64,000 bases of DNA from Eutrophocola sp964503965 (lineage in GTDB: Bacteria; Pseudomonadota; Gammaproteobacteria; Pseudomonadales; Pseudohongiellaceae): the NCBI GenBank assembly GCA_964503965.1, contig CAZDCK010000014.1, forward strand, positions 1 through 64,000. The letters are read 5' to 3'. Both the position numbers and the translations under genes were made by a program. How positions within the stretch are numbered: position 1 is the stretch's first letter; each line of letters starts with the position of its first letter. The notes beneath the pieces were generated by a model. That model was not told the DNA's origin. It saw nothing but the letters and a program-made list of their open reading frames with translations, and made no database searches. Below are positions 42,185-51,041 of this stretch, one piece after another.

Positions 42185-44197
42185 GTGGCGCTGATCGGAC
42201 CCCTGTTCCTGCTCGGACTACTCGGTATCGCCCTGCCGATCTGGTTGCATCGCCTGGAAACCCAGGTGACTGAACGCGAGCCTTTTGCCACTACCATGTT
42301 CCTGGAACCGGCGAAGAAACGCATTCATGTGCAGAGAAAGCTCAAGTACCTGCTGTTAATGGCCCTGCGCATACTTTTCTTCGTGTTGCTGGCCCTGGCC
42401 TTTGCCCGGCCAGTATTCTTTGCACCACCCGAAGCCATCATTACTGAAGACACCACCCATCATGTCATCGTGATGGACACCTCCTTTTCCATGTCGGCCA
42501 CTGGCCGATTTGATGCCGCCATTGATCGTGCCCGAACCATTGTTGACAACATGGCCGATGACGATGTGGCCAGCCTCTACACAGCTTCTACCAATGTCCA
42601 GGAAGTCCTGTCAGTAACGGCGGACAGGGAATCACTGAAAGCGGCTGCAGCTATCCTGGAACCGGGTAACGGAAAACTGGACCTGGGCAGCATGATTACT
42701 TCCCTGAACACCATGATTGAAGAGAGCCAGGCCAATTTCGTCCTGCATGTGATCAGCGACTACCAGCTTACCGGCCAGGCCGTGCGCTTTGCCGACATGA
42801 TTCCAGATGTCATCAACGGGCGCCCCGTGTCCCTGGAACTTGAAGCAGTGACTGCCGATGACACTCCCAACCTGGCGGTGGATTCCGTGCTTGTCAGCAA
42901 CCGCGAGAGCGTGGAAGTGGGCATTCGGGCTTATGCCTCCGATGACCAGGAAATGCCTCGTACCGTCACCCTGTCCGTGAATGGACAGGTGCAACAGACA
43001 CAGGACATTGTGCTGGAAGGCGAAGGCATCACCCTGCTTGACTTTGATGGCGTCACCTTTGAAGAAGGCGACAACCGCGTGGATATTTCCCTGACCCCGA
43101 ACGACGCCCTGCCCGGTGATGACCTGCGCCATACCGTTTTCGACAACTCCCCACCGGCCCCGGTCCTCTTGCTTACCGGCGACCCGGAATCGAACGGCGT
43201 GACCTATATCAGTACCGCACTGGAAACTGCCCCCCGTGGCTACGAAGTGATTGTCCAGACCATTGCCGACCTGGATGCCCGCATTTTACAGCGCTATCCC
43301 TGGGTTGTGATTGAAGATATTGGCCAGGTAAACAGCAGCCTGGCAACGGCGGTGAATGACTATGTCAGTGGTGGCGGAGCTGTTCTTGCCGCCTCGGGAG
43401 AATCCACCCGTGGACTCTCATCGGTCCCCGTGCTGGATCTGCCCATTGGTACGACCACTCTGCGACAGGAAGGTCGCAACCCCATTACCATGATTGACAG
43501 CAGCCATCCGGTACTCGCCGAGTCTTCCGGCTGGGGCTCTGTCAATGTCCGGTCCCTGCCCGTTGAGGCCGACGATGATGACCGCCTGCTCATGGCCCAG
43601 GCCGGCAACAGTCCTGTTCTGCTGGAGCGCCAGATCGGCCGCGGCCGTTTCCTGTTATTGACCACATCATTGGATAACACCCTGAGCGATCTGCCGGTGA
43701 AACCGGTATTTGTCACCTTCATGGCGGAAGCCGCGCGCTACCTGTCCAATGAAAACCTGCTGACCCGTGAGCAGGTGGCCGAAAGCTTCCTGCAGCTGTC
43801 TTCTGCCGGTGGTGCGTCCGGGCAGGTAAATGACCCCGACGGGGAAAGTCTGCTGTCCCTGTCTGATACAACACAGACACAGGACATCCCGTTGAATAAA
43901 ACCGGCTATTACCAGGTCTTTACTCCTTCAGGGGAAGTGCTGGTAGCCGTTAACCCGGATCGCCGGGAATCAGACCTGACTGTCATGGATGCCCAGGTAC
44001 TGCAAAACTGGCAGAATGTAGTGGCCGGTACGGCCAACCCCGGACAGGCAACCCTGCAGCCCGATACAACAGAAGCAGAGGAAGATCTGGAAGAGCGGGA
44101 AATATGGCGTTTCGTGCTGGCCCTGCTGGCCCTGATCGTCCTGGCGGAAACCATTCTCGGTAATCAGCATTTAAGAGTAAGAACTGGTACCCTGTAA
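42185..44197 (+). CDS. BatA-like aerotolerance protein (membrane, VWA)
   Basis: 670 residues. The N-terminal BatA domain has a helix (GPLFLLGLLGIALPIWLH), then LKYLLLMALRILFFVLLALAFARPVFF, a VWA domain with MDTSFSMS at about residue 97, a long periplasmic beta-rich and amidotransferase-like stretch (ILQRYPWVVIEDIGQ near 360), and a C-terminal helix (FVLALLALIVLAET). The GTG start lies 4 bases after the DUF58 stop. It resembles BatA proteins of MoxR operons, involved in envelope stress or aerotolerance in Bacteroides and other phyla; the gammaproteobacterial role is inferred. Confidence 0.85.
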   Translation: MALIGPLFLLGLLGIALPIWLHRLETQVTEREPFATTMFLEPAKKRIHVQRKLKYLLLMALRILFFVLLALAFARPVFFAPPEAIITEDTTHHVIVMDTSFSMSATGRFDAAIDRARTIVDNMADDDVASLYTASTNVQEVLSVTADRESLKAAAAILEPGNGKLDLGSMITSLNTMIEESQANFVLHVISDYQLTGQAVRFADMIPDVINGRPVSLELEAVTADDTPNLAVDSVLVSNRESVEVGIRAYASDDQEMPRTVTLSVNGQVQQTQDIVLEGEGITLLDFDGVTFEEGDNRVDISLTPNDALPGDDLRHTVFDNSPPAPVLLLTGDPESNGVTYISTALETAPRGYEVIVQTIADLDARILQRYPWVVIEDIGQVNSSLATAVNDYVSGGGAVLAASGESTRGLSSVPVLDLPIGTTTLRQEGRNPITMIDSSHPVLAESSGWGSVNVRSLPVEADDDDRLLMAQAGNSPVLLERQIGRGRFLLLTTSLDNTLSDLPVKPVFVTFMAEAARYLSNENLLTREQVAESFLQLSSAGGASGQVNDPDGESLLSLSDTTQTQDIPLNKTGYYQVFTPSGEVLVAVNPDRRESDLTVMDAQVLQNWQNVVAGTANPGQATLQPDTTEAEEDLEEREIWRFVLALLALIVLAETILGNQHLRVRTGTL

Positions 44198-44215
44198 CTC
44201 ATCGAGTAAAAGGAA

Positions 44216-47200
44216 ATGAATAGTTCTAATAACAGGCTAGACCAATATTTAAGTGATTTCAGGCAGCGCCTGAAAAAACTCACCCTTTTCCAGGGCCTGG
44301 CGGCTACCGCCGTGGTACTGTTGGTGATGGCCGTCATCGGCGCCTGGTTCTCTACGGAGAGCGGCTTCTCCGGTGAAACTGTCGCCGCCTTCCGCATCTT
44401 CCTGGTGCTGGCTATTGCCATTGTCGCAATCCTTCGCATCTGGCGTCCCTTACAGGATATCGACGACAACCTCAGCGACAAAATCGAATCCCGCACCCCC
44501 GATTTTGGCGGCCGGGTCGAGACCTATATCCAAATGAAGGAAGAGAACAATCCCTTCCTCGACCTGCTGGCCGAAGACGCCCTGAAAGTCAGTGACACCC
44601 ACCCTGTAAAAACCGAAATCAGCCAACGCGATTTCAGCATCGCCGGCGCTGTAGGCGGCATGGCTGTTATCGTACTCATTGCCCTGCTGGTAGCCGGCCC
44701 CGGCATGATGAATTACAGCCTGCGCAACCTGCTGGCCGGCTGGGCCTTCAGCGACCTGTTGCCTCCCCAGTCCATCGTCGTCACACCGGGAGACCAGAGT
44801 GTCAGGCGCGGCGCGAACCTTCGGGTTATGGCTAACATGGAAGGCTTCTCTCCCGATGAAGCCGTCATCCATGTGCGTGAAGGCGGTGCAGAATGGCAGG
44901 AAGTGAGCATGGTTCAGAGCCCGGCGGGTTTCGAGTTCACCTTCTTTTCCATGCAGGACAACCTGAGCTACTACATCACTACAACCGGACTGCGCAGCCC
45001 GGAATATGAAATCCAGGTAGTGGATGTGCCCGGTATCGAAAGCCTGGAGCTGACCTACCACTATCCGGAATGGACCGAGCGTGAACCGGAAACATTCGAC
45101 ATGGGCGATATCCGGACCCTACCGGACACGCGCATCGAACTGACCGTAACCACCACATCGCCACTGCTAGCCGGCGAACTGGTACTTAACGACAATGGCC
45201 AGTCCATGGAACTCAATGGTGTGGAGGCCTCAACCGATTTCATGGTATCCGATGAAGGCGAGTACTACATCGCCGCCATCGTCGGTGGTGAACAGGTACG
45301 CCTGAGTGATGACTACTTCATTCGCATCGCCGAAGACGGCAAACCCGTGATTGAATTCATCCGTCCCGGTGGTGACTGGAATGCCAGCAACATTGAGGAA
45401 GTGACTGCGCGTATCGAAGCCAGCGATGACTTCAACCTGGAAACCCTGGACCTGAAATATTCCATCAATGGCGGCGAATGGCAGGCCGTGACCCTGGCAG
45501 AGAATGTCCGCGACACCACGGCTGAACATATCTTCATGCTAGAAGAATTCCGGGTCCCGGAAGAAGCACCGGTAACCGGCACCCAGGTAGGCCAGTTCAC
45601 CATTCTCTCCGCCGAAGAACAGCAACTGGCGGATGAGCTGCGGGAAGCCGAAGAAGAATACCTGGCCATGGTGGACGGTGAAGCATCGACCGAAACGCCA
45701 CCTGAAGAAGTGCCCCTGCAGCCCGGCGACCTCATCTCCTTTTACGCAGAAGGCAGTGATCGCACCCAGACTGTGCGCACCGACATGTATTTTATCCAGA
45801 TACAGAACTACCAGCGCCGTTACAGCCAGTCACAGATGTCCGGCGGTGGTGGCGGTGGCCAGCAGGGTGGTCCCCAGGATGAAATCTCCAATCGCCAGCG
45901 CCAGATCATCACCTCCACCTGGAACCTGATTCGGGAACAGCAGGAAAGCGATGGTACAGGCCAGATTCAGGTGAACTCGTCCCTGCTCTCCGAACTCCAG
46001 ACCACCCTGGCCGAGCAGGCCGCGACCCTGGCCGAACGGACCCGCGCCCGCCAGCTGGACAGCCAGGATGCCCAGATCGAACAGTTTGTCTCCCAGATGG
46101 AACAGGCGGTACAGAGCATGTATCCCGCCTCGGAACGTCTAGCCGCGCTAGAACTCGACGAGGCCATTGCACCCGCCCAGGAAGCCCTGCAGCACCTGCT
46201 GCGGGCGGAATCGCTGTTCAATGAATTCCAGGTGCAGAACCAGCAGCAGGGTGGTGGCGGAGGTGGTGGCGGCCGCGCCCAGCAGGACCTGGCGGAAATG
46301 TTTGAACTGGAAATGGACCTGGAGCTCAACCAGTACGAAACCGGCAGCAATGTCTCGCCCCAGGCCCAGCAGGCCGAGGAAGAAGACATCATGAACCAGC
46401 TGGATGAACTGGCCCGTCGCCAGGAGCAGCTGGCCAATAATCTGCGCAATCAGCAGCAGCTGTCTGAAGCCCAGCGTTACCAGCAGGAAATGCTGCGCCG
46501 GGAAACCGAGGAGCTGCAGGAACGGCTCGAAGAGCTGCAGCAGCAACGCGAAAGCCTGCAGCGCGGTCAGGGCCAGCAAACCGCCCAGAACAACCAGCAG
46601 CAACCGGGCCAGCAGCCAAACCAGCAGAAGCAACCCGGGCAGCAGGGACAGCAAGGCCAACCTGGACAACCTGGTCAGCAGGGCCAGGGCGGACAATCCG
46701 GCCAGTCCGGCGAGCAGATCACCCAGAACGAATTACAGCGCCGCCTCGAAAGCGCCGTGCGCGCCATGGAGCAGTCCGCGGAAGCTATGCGCGGAGACGC
46801 CAGTCCTGAAGAACTGCAGCGTGCCGCCGATGAAGCCCGCCGCCAGCTGGAAGGCGCACGCGAGCAGATCGCGGCTGACCAGCTCGCCGACATGCAGTCC
46901 TCCTTCAGCAACATGGCCGGCCAGGCCGAGCGCATGGCCCTGGAACAGCAGCGCATGGAACAGCAGCTGCAGGCTGCCATGGAACAGGCCGTCGCTGATC
47001 GTGAAAGTGGTGAAGACCCGGACAGCCGTGGCATGGAACTGCAGGAAGAGTGGGAACTGGCCCGGCAGAAAGCCGCCCTGGCCGCCGAACTTTCCTCCCT
47101 GCAGGAACAGATGCTCAGTGCCATGCAGCGCTTTGGTGATGATGTGCCTGAAGCCTCACGGGAACTGCAGCGTGCCAACGAGGAATTGGTGGAAAGCGAG

Positions 47201-47950
47201 CTGGAACAGGCCATCACCAATGCCGGACTCTACATAGATGCCGGTTACGGTCTCTACATTGCCGGCAATGAAAGTGCCGTCACCGCCGAAATGCGCCGCC
47301 TGGCCGACCGCCTGGAAGAAGCCCAGGAACTGGTCGAAACCCAGGGCGCCCCCGGCAACAGCGATGTGGATGTCGCCCGCCGCCAGGCCCAGGCCCTGCG
47401 CGCCAGATTACAGGAACAACTGGCCCAGAACGGCCAGCCCGGCAGCCAGCCAGAGGAACAGACCCAGGAAGGCGGTCAACAGGGGAGCCAGCAAAACAAT
47501 CAGCAGAATGGCCAGCAAGGCGGCAATCAACAAGGTGGCAGCAACGGCGGCCGCTTTGCCCGTAATGGTCAGTTCGGTCCCTGGACTGGTTACGACCCGC
47601 TCAACAACGGCCCCATTGATGTGCCAGAGGAATTCTACGGCGACCTTGACCAGTTCACCCAGCAGGCCCGCAGTGCCGTGCGTGACCTGGAACTCAATGC
47701 CGAGGAACTGGCCCAGATGTACGACTGGATCCGCGAACTGGAAGCCACCCGCCTGAACCGCAACAAGGACATCCTGGCCGCCGAGTTCAACGACATGCTC
47801 GCCCTGATCGAACAGCTGGAAGTGGGCCTGCAACTGGACGGCCCGAGTGCCGGCCGCAACAACGTGCGTACCGCCACGGCGGAAAGCATTCCCGAGGAAT
47901 ACCAGGATTCGGTCGCCGAGTATTACCGACGACTCAGCCGGGAAGAATAA
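44216..47950 (+). CDS. Giant DUF4175 membrane protein with Gln/Gly-rich segments
   Basis: 1244 residues. Two N-terminal helices (about 26-46 and 60-80) and a third (about 142-165) match DUF4175; a beta-rich region follows to about 560, then GGGGGGQQGG (near 545), GGGGGGGG (near 685) and Gln/Gly/Pro-rich blocks (780-840 and 1070-1110) separate long coiled-coil helices. It is the last gene of the operon, after the BatA-like gene. The coiled coils could span the periplasm or bind peptidoglycan or envelope proteins (inference). Long antisense frames here are shadows of the GC-rich repeat. Confidence 0.85.
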   Translation: MNSSNNRLDQYLSDFRQRLKKLTLFQGLAATAVVLLVMAVIGAWFSTESGFSGETVAAFRIFLVLAIAIVAILRIWRPLQDIDDNLSDKIESRTPDFGGRVETYIQMKEENNPFLDLLAEDALKVSDTHPVKTEISQRDFSIAGAVGGMAVIVLIALLVAGPGMMNYSLRNLLAGWAFSDLLPPQSIVVTPGDQSVRRGANLRVMANMEGFSPDEAVIHVREGGAEWQEVSMVQSPAGFEFTFFSMQDNLSYYITTTGLRSPEYEIQVVDVPGIESLELTYHYPEWTEREPETFDMGDIRTLPDTRIELTVTTTSPLLAGELVLNDNGQSMELNGVEASTDFMVSDEGEYYIAAIVGGEQVRLSDDYFIRIAEDGKPVIEFIRPGGDWNASNIEEVTARIEASDDFNLETLDLKYSINGGEWQAVTLAENVRDTTAEHIFMLEEFRVPEEAPVTGTQVGQFTILSAEEQQLADELREAEEEYLAMVDGEASTETPPEEVPLQPGDLISFYAEGSDRTQTVRTDMYFIQIQNYQRRYSQSQMSGGGGGGQQGGPQDEISNRQRQIITSTWNLIREQQESDGTGQIQVNSSLLSELQTTLAEQAATLAERTRARQLDSQDAQIEQFVSQMEQAVQSMYPASERLAALELDEAIAPAQEALQHLLRAESLFNEFQVQNQQQGGGGGGGGRAQQDLAEMFELEMDLELNQYETGSNVSPQAQQAEEEDIMNQLDELARRQEQLANNLRNQQQLSEAQRYQQEMLRRETEELQERLEELQQQRESLQRGQGQQTAQNNQQQPGQQPNQQKQPGQQGQQGQPGQPGQQGQGGQSGQSGEQITQNELQRRLESAVRAMEQSAEAMRGDASPEELQRAADEARRQLEGAREQIAADQLADMQSSFSNMAGQAERMALEQQRMEQQLQAAMEQAVADRESGEDPDSRGMELQEEWELARQKAALAAELSSLQEQMLSAMQRFGDDVPEASRELQRANEELVESELEQAITNAGLYIDAGYGLYIAGNESAVTAEMRRLADRLEEAQELVETQGAPGNSDVDVARRQAQALRARLQEQLAQNGQPGSQPEEQTQEGGQQGSQQNNQQNGQQGGNQQGGSNGGRFARNGQFGPWTGYDPLNNGPIDVPEEFYGDLDQFTQQARSAVRDLELNAEELAQMYDWIRELEATRLNRNKDILAAEFNDMLALIEQLEVGLQLDGPSAGRNNVRTATAESIPEEYQDSVAEYYRRLSREE

Positions 47951-47969
47951 AAGATTCTCTGATCCAAAA

Positions 47970-47999
47970 TAATCAAAGGGGTCATAATCAAAGGGGTCA
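47970..47999 (+). repeat. 15-bp tandem direct repeat TAATCAAAGGGGTCA
   Basis: Two perfect adjacent copies (47970-47984 and 47985-47999), followed by GAGTAATTTGATTCTCC whose TTTGATT mirrors AATCAAA. It begins 20 bases after the DUF4175 stop. The GGGGTCAGAGT core resembles motifs that occur around mobile REP-type elements in other gammaproteobacteria, but no transposase is adjacent. Confidence 0.6.
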
Positions 48000-48080
48000 G
48001 AGTAATTTGATTCTCCTTTTCCTTTCCTCTGTATCTCTTCGCCAATTCTCCTCCTGTTAAGCATGAACCAATCCTGTTCA

Positions 48081-48136
48081 TATGAAATAGGGGACAATGA
48101 CCCGGGGTTAATCGGGTCACTGCCCCCTATTTCATA
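48081..48136. repeat. 24-bp inverted repeat, GGGGAC...GTC(A)C type
   Basis: Arms 48081-48104 and 48113-48136 pair over 24 bases with two mismatches, loop 8 nt. The left arm contains AATAGGGGACAATGACCCG. Shares its core with the palindromes at 49492 and 50424. It lies just upstream of the LysE-type gene start. Confidence 0.75.
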
Positions 48137-48149
48137 TTCCGGTTTTCCC

Positions 48150-48761
48150 ATGGACACACCGACATTCCTCGCGTTTGTCTTTACCTACTCCCTGGTGGCC
48201 TTCAGTCCCGGCCTGTGCATGACCCTATCCATGACCCTGGGCATCAGTATCGGGGTGCGTCGTGCCCTGTGGATGATGGTGGGGGAACTGGCCGGCATCG
48301 TGGTGGTGGGTGTCTGTGCCATTGGCGGGGTCGCGGCCCTGATGCTGGCCACACCGGGGCTGTTCACGGTGCTGAAATTTGCCGCCGCGGCTTACCTGCT
48401 GTGGTCGGCCCTGCGCACCTGGCGGGCCTCGGCCACGATTGCCATGACCACCAGAGGCGTTGGCCTGTCCGAACGCCAGCTCATGGCCCAGGGCTTTGTC
48501 ACCGCTACCTCGAATCCCAAGGGCTGGATTTTTGATGCCTCCCTGCTGCCGCCCTTCATCAATCCCGACCAGGCCATTTTGCCCCAGGCAGTGATGCTGT
48601 TAACCGTAATTGTGATCATCGAATTCATCTGCCTGCTGATCTATGCCAGTGGCGGCCGTGCCCTGATGGAACTGCTGACCCGACGCGGCCTGGATCACTG
48701 GTTGAACCATATCTCCGCCAGCATGATGGTGGGCGTTGCCGTATGGCTGATACTATTCTGA
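48150..48761 (+). CDS. LysE family translocator
   Basis: 203 residues from the ATG before DTPTFLAFVF. About six helices; the LysE/RhtB landmarks are FSPGLCMTLSMTLGISIGVRRAL near residue 19, LKFAAAAYLLWSALRTWRA and SNPKGWIFDASLLPPFI. LysE transporters export amino acids such as lysine or homoserine. The longer frame from 48063 reads through the 48081 inverted repeat and is not the start. Regulator absent, as often. Confidence 0.88.
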   Translation: MDTPTFLAFVFTYSLVAFSPGLCMTLSMTLGISIGVRRALWMMVGELAGIVVVGVCAIGGVAALMLATPGLFTVLKFAAAAYLLWSALRTWRASATIAMTTRGVGLSERQLMAQGFVTATSNPKGWIFDASLLPPFINPDQAILPQAVMLLTVIVIIEFICLLIYASGGRALMELLTRRGLDHWLNHISASMMVGVAVWLILF

Positions 48762-48767
48762 ATCCTG

Positions 48768-49154
48768 GTGCCTGGCATCCCTATTAATTGGCAACACCAT
48801 GACCTTCAAGGCAATACCCAGCTGCGGTATCTCAACTTGGGCCTGTGGGCACTGACCGCAATTCTGTGGATTGTGTTCAGCTTCTTCAATCCCTATGCCT
48901 ATGCCGGCTCCATCATTTACTTTGGCTGGCTCAAGATTGTCATCAGCAGCGCAGGCGTGGTGTTCTCTTACTTGCAACGGCCGCTGGTGCTTCTGTGGCT
49001 GGCGATCATTTCGTTATTGCCCACCGGGCTTTACCTGATGCTGACACCAGGCCTGTTCCAATGGATCGGGGTGCTCAACCTCGCGTGTATCGTCAGTGCT
49101 TTCATCACCCGCAGGGTGGATAAGACCAACCTACAAAAAACCGATGTCTCCTGA
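48768..49154 (+). CDS. Small four-helix membrane protein, unknown
   Basis: 128 residues starting at GTG, six bases after the LysE stop. Helices occupy about residues 24-42, 46-64, 70-90 and 98-115 (for example LNLGLWALTAILWIVFSFF and VVFSYLQRPLVLLWLAIISL). No domain was recognised. The lack of an ATG makes the start uncertain. It is probably co-transcribed with the LysE-type gene. Confidence 0.55.
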   Translation: MPGIPINWQHHDLQGNTQLRYLNLGLWALTAILWIVFSFFNPYAYAGSIIYFGWLKIVISSAGVVFSYLQRPLVLLWLAIISLLPTGLYLMLTPGLFQWIGVLNLACIVSAFITRRVDKTNLQKTDVS

Positions 49155-49267
49155 ACCCGTTTGATCCTGGTCATCCATCGTTCAGTTAGCCAGGCTCTTG
49201 TCTTGTCCTGCCCGGCAGCACGCCCTACCCTTGGTGACAGATTCAACAGTACAACAAGGAGCTTCCC

Positions 49268-49459
49268 ATAAAATGCAACATAGGTACTGCCGACCGAATC
49301 GTAAGGATCATTGACGGCCTGGTGATCATTGGGCTGGGCGTTGTGTCCGGCTCCTGGTGGGGCGCCGTCGGTCTGGTGCCGCTTTTAATCGCCTCCCTGC
49401 GCTGGTGCCCCCTGTATATCCCCATGGGTCTTTCCACGGCGGGTAAGCAGGAAGACTAA
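49268..49459 (+). CDS. DUF2892 membrane protein with an apparent ATA start
   Basis: 63 residues. The frame reads (M)KCNIGTADRIVRIIDGL followed by helices GLVIIGLGVVSGSWWGAVGLV and the family-typical LRWCPLYIPMGLSTAGKQED. That is a complete DUF2892 protein. At the place where the start should be the codon is ATA (49268), six bases after a perfect AAGGAG ribosome site at 49256-49261. No ATG, GTG or TTG exists in frame before the first helix. Either ATA is used as a weak start or the gene is a recent start-codon mutant. Confidence 0.75.
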   Translation: MKCNIGTADRIVRIIDGLVIIGLGVVSGSWWGAVGLVPLLIASLRWCPLYIPMGLSTAGKQED

Positions 49460-49491
49460 GCCCTTACCTCCTTCAACAGGGTCTTTCAACA

Positions 49492-49526
49492 GGGACAGTG
49501 ACTTTTGCAAAGCAGGTCACTGTCCC
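49492..49526. repeat. Inverted repeat, GGGACAGTGAC type
   Basis: Perfect 11-bp arms GGGACAGTGAC and GTCACTGTCCC with a 13-nt loop. Preceded by two copies of TTCAACAGGG (49472 and 49485). Shares its core with the elements at 48081 and 50424. Confidence 0.75.
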
Positions 49527-49540
49527 CGTATTATTGGGGT

Positions 49541-49984
49541 ATGCGAGAACGCCCTGACGCCAAGCCCTCTTCCATCGACGGACTCTTCAACGGTTTTGCC
49601 CCAAACACCCTGTACAAGCTGGCAGATGGTACATTCTGGGTGCAGTGTGACGACCGCCAGGAACGCGGCCATGCCGAGAATCCTGCTGTTGAACTCCTGG
49701 CACTGGATGACGGCCATTTCCTGAAAGTGGCTGGCATGGACAACATGGTGCTTGTACAGCCGGTAGAAGGTGTCATTGAAAGCCAGGTGTTCGGCCGCTT
49801 CAATGGCTGGACCGGGAAGACCGTGGTCAAGCTGACCAATGGCCAGGTGTGGCAGCAGGCCCAGTTCACCAGGAAGTATGCGGTCAAATACATGCCCCCT
49901 GTCCTGATTTACCTAACAGCCTCCGGCCCGGTGATGCAGGTGGCAGGCACACGCGTTAAAGTACGGCAGATTCGCCAGGGATAA
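49541..49984 (+). CDS. Hypothetical beta-rich protein with two KLxxGxxWxQ repeats
   Basis: 147 residues from the ATG before RERPDAKPSS. Two similar units are visible: YKLADGTFWVQCDDR (about residue 27) and VKLTNGQVWQQAQF (about residue 103), each beginning a strand-rich segment. No signal peptide and no recognised domain. The start codon lies right after the 49492 inverted repeat; twelve upstream in-frame residues come from it and are excluded. Confidence 0.55.
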   Translation: MRERPDAKPSSIDGLFNGFAPNTLYKLADGTFWVQCDDRQERGHAENPAVELLALDDGHFLKVAGMDNMVLVQPVEGVIESQVFGRFNGWTGKTVVKLTNGQVWQQAQFTRKYAVKYMPPVLIYLTASGPVMQVAGTRVKVRQIRQG

Positions 49985-49990
49985 TGCACT

Positions 49991-50416
49991 ATGCTTTTTG
50001 GACGTCATCCTAGGCCATACCGATCGTTACTGTGTTACCTGTTCTTTTACAGTGCCTTCATCATCTCTCAGGCTGCCATGGGCGCCGTACCGGACAGTGT
50101 GGCGGCCATTGCCGGCACCTATGCCGGGCGCGCCTACAACGGCAATACCCTGGATCCGGTGATTACCGTGTTCAGCTTTGACAGCGAAGGCCGGTTTTCC
50201 GGCAGTTACCGGATTGAGGATGAACAGGGATCCTTTGAAGGAAGGCTGTCAGGATTGTTCCAGGAAGGGGACCGCCGCTTTTCCATGGAATGGACGGACC
50301 GGGACGGTGAAGGCTTCCTGTATATCGAATTTACACCGGATTACTCCGGTTTTGACGGCGTCTGGACCAACACAAACGGTGACAGCCAATTACCCTGGAA
50401 CGGACGCCGGCAATAA
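49991..50416 (+). CDS. Hypothetical exported protein
   Basis: 141 residues. A long hydrophobic N-terminus (LLCYLFFYSAFIISQAAMGA) acts as a signal peptide or anchor. The mature part is strand-rich with GTYAGRAYNGNTLDPVIT, FSGSYRIEDEQGSFEG and FDGVWTNTNGD, reminiscent of small beta-barrel proteins. No family assigned. Start ATG six bases after the previous stop, suggesting co-transcription. Confidence 0.55.
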   Translation: MLFGRHPRPYRSLLCYLFFYSAFIISQAAMGAVPDSVAAIAGTYAGRAYNGNTLDPVITVFSFDSEGRFSGSYRIEDEQGSFEGRLSGLFQEGDRRFSMEWTDRDGEGFLYIEFTPDYSGFDGVWTNTNGDSQLPWNGRRQ

Positions 50417-50423
50417 TGAACAC

Positions 50424-50462
50424 GGGGACAGTGACTTTGTCTGGTAAAAAGTCACTGTCCCC
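50424..50462. repeat. 15-bp perfect inverted repeat, terminator-like
   Basis: Arms GGGGACAGTGACTTT (50424-50438) and AAAGTCACTGTCCCC (50448-50462) pair perfectly; the right arm is followed by TTTTTATT, so the element can serve as a rho-independent terminator for the upstream pair of genes. Third member of the GGGGACAGTGAC family here. Confidence 0.8.
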
Positions 50463-50493
50463 TTTTTATTCATAACAACAAGAGGGAAAGACA

Positions 50494-50880
50494 ATGCGAC
50501 TGTTACATCACACCTGTATCGGCACCAATGACATGGACAAGGCCGTGGCATTCTACAAGGCCATACTTGAGCCTCTGGGTGCTACGGTTATTGGTACCGT
50601 GCCCGGCCATTCCACCATGTTCGGTACTGACGAGGGCCCGGAATTTTTCATCCTGAACCCGTCCAACGGTGAACCGGCGACCACAGCCAATGGTGGCACC
50701 TATGGTTTCAAGTCGCCAACCCGTGCCGGCGTGGATGCCTTTCATGCCAATGGCCTGGCACTAGGCGGCAGTGATGAAGGCGCGCCCGGCCCGCGGGACT
50801 TTGCCCCGAATGCCTATGCCGCCTATCTGCGGGACCCGGAAGGCAACAAGATCTGCGCGGTATGTTTTGCGGCCGAGTAA
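50494..50880 (+). CDS. VOC/glyoxalase family protein
   Basis: 128 residues. The opening MRLLHHTCIGTNDMDKAVAFY and the later GGSDEGAPGPRDFAPNAYAAYLRDPEGNKICAVC are typical of the VOC (glyoxalase/bleomycin resistance) superfamily. His6 and the Glu near the C-terminus (DPEGN) are candidate metal ligands. Function within the family is not specified by the sequence. Preceded by AGAGGGAAAGAC at good spacing for a ribosome site. Confidence 0.87.
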   Translation: MRLLHHTCIGTNDMDKAVAFYKAILEPLGATVIGTVPGHSTMFGTDEGPEFFILNPSNGEPATTANGGTYGFKSPTRAGVDAFHANGLALGGSDEGAPGPRDFAPNAYAAYLRDPEGNKICAVCFAAE

Positions 50881-51041
50881 GGTTGAATCGGGGATAGAAC
50901 ACAGGTTTTATCCCCATTTCACCCATTCAGCGCATTCCCCCATAATTCCTGCACCTTTGTTTTTTAGGATGCCGGGCAATTGCAACAAGGTCCGGGCATG
51001 ACACCGTAACGTTACATCCGCCCCGTCCAGAAGGAGTCATC

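Noticed and set aside
44450..48157. Several long minus-strand frames (44450-45061, 45967-46449, 46148-46696, 47408-48157)
   Set aside because: Antisense shadows of the Gln/Gly-rich DUF4175 gene, whose codon bias opens frames on the other strand.
49243..49437. 64-codon minus-strand frame
   Set aside because: Antisense to the DUF2892 gene, which has the family sequence and a strong ribosome site.
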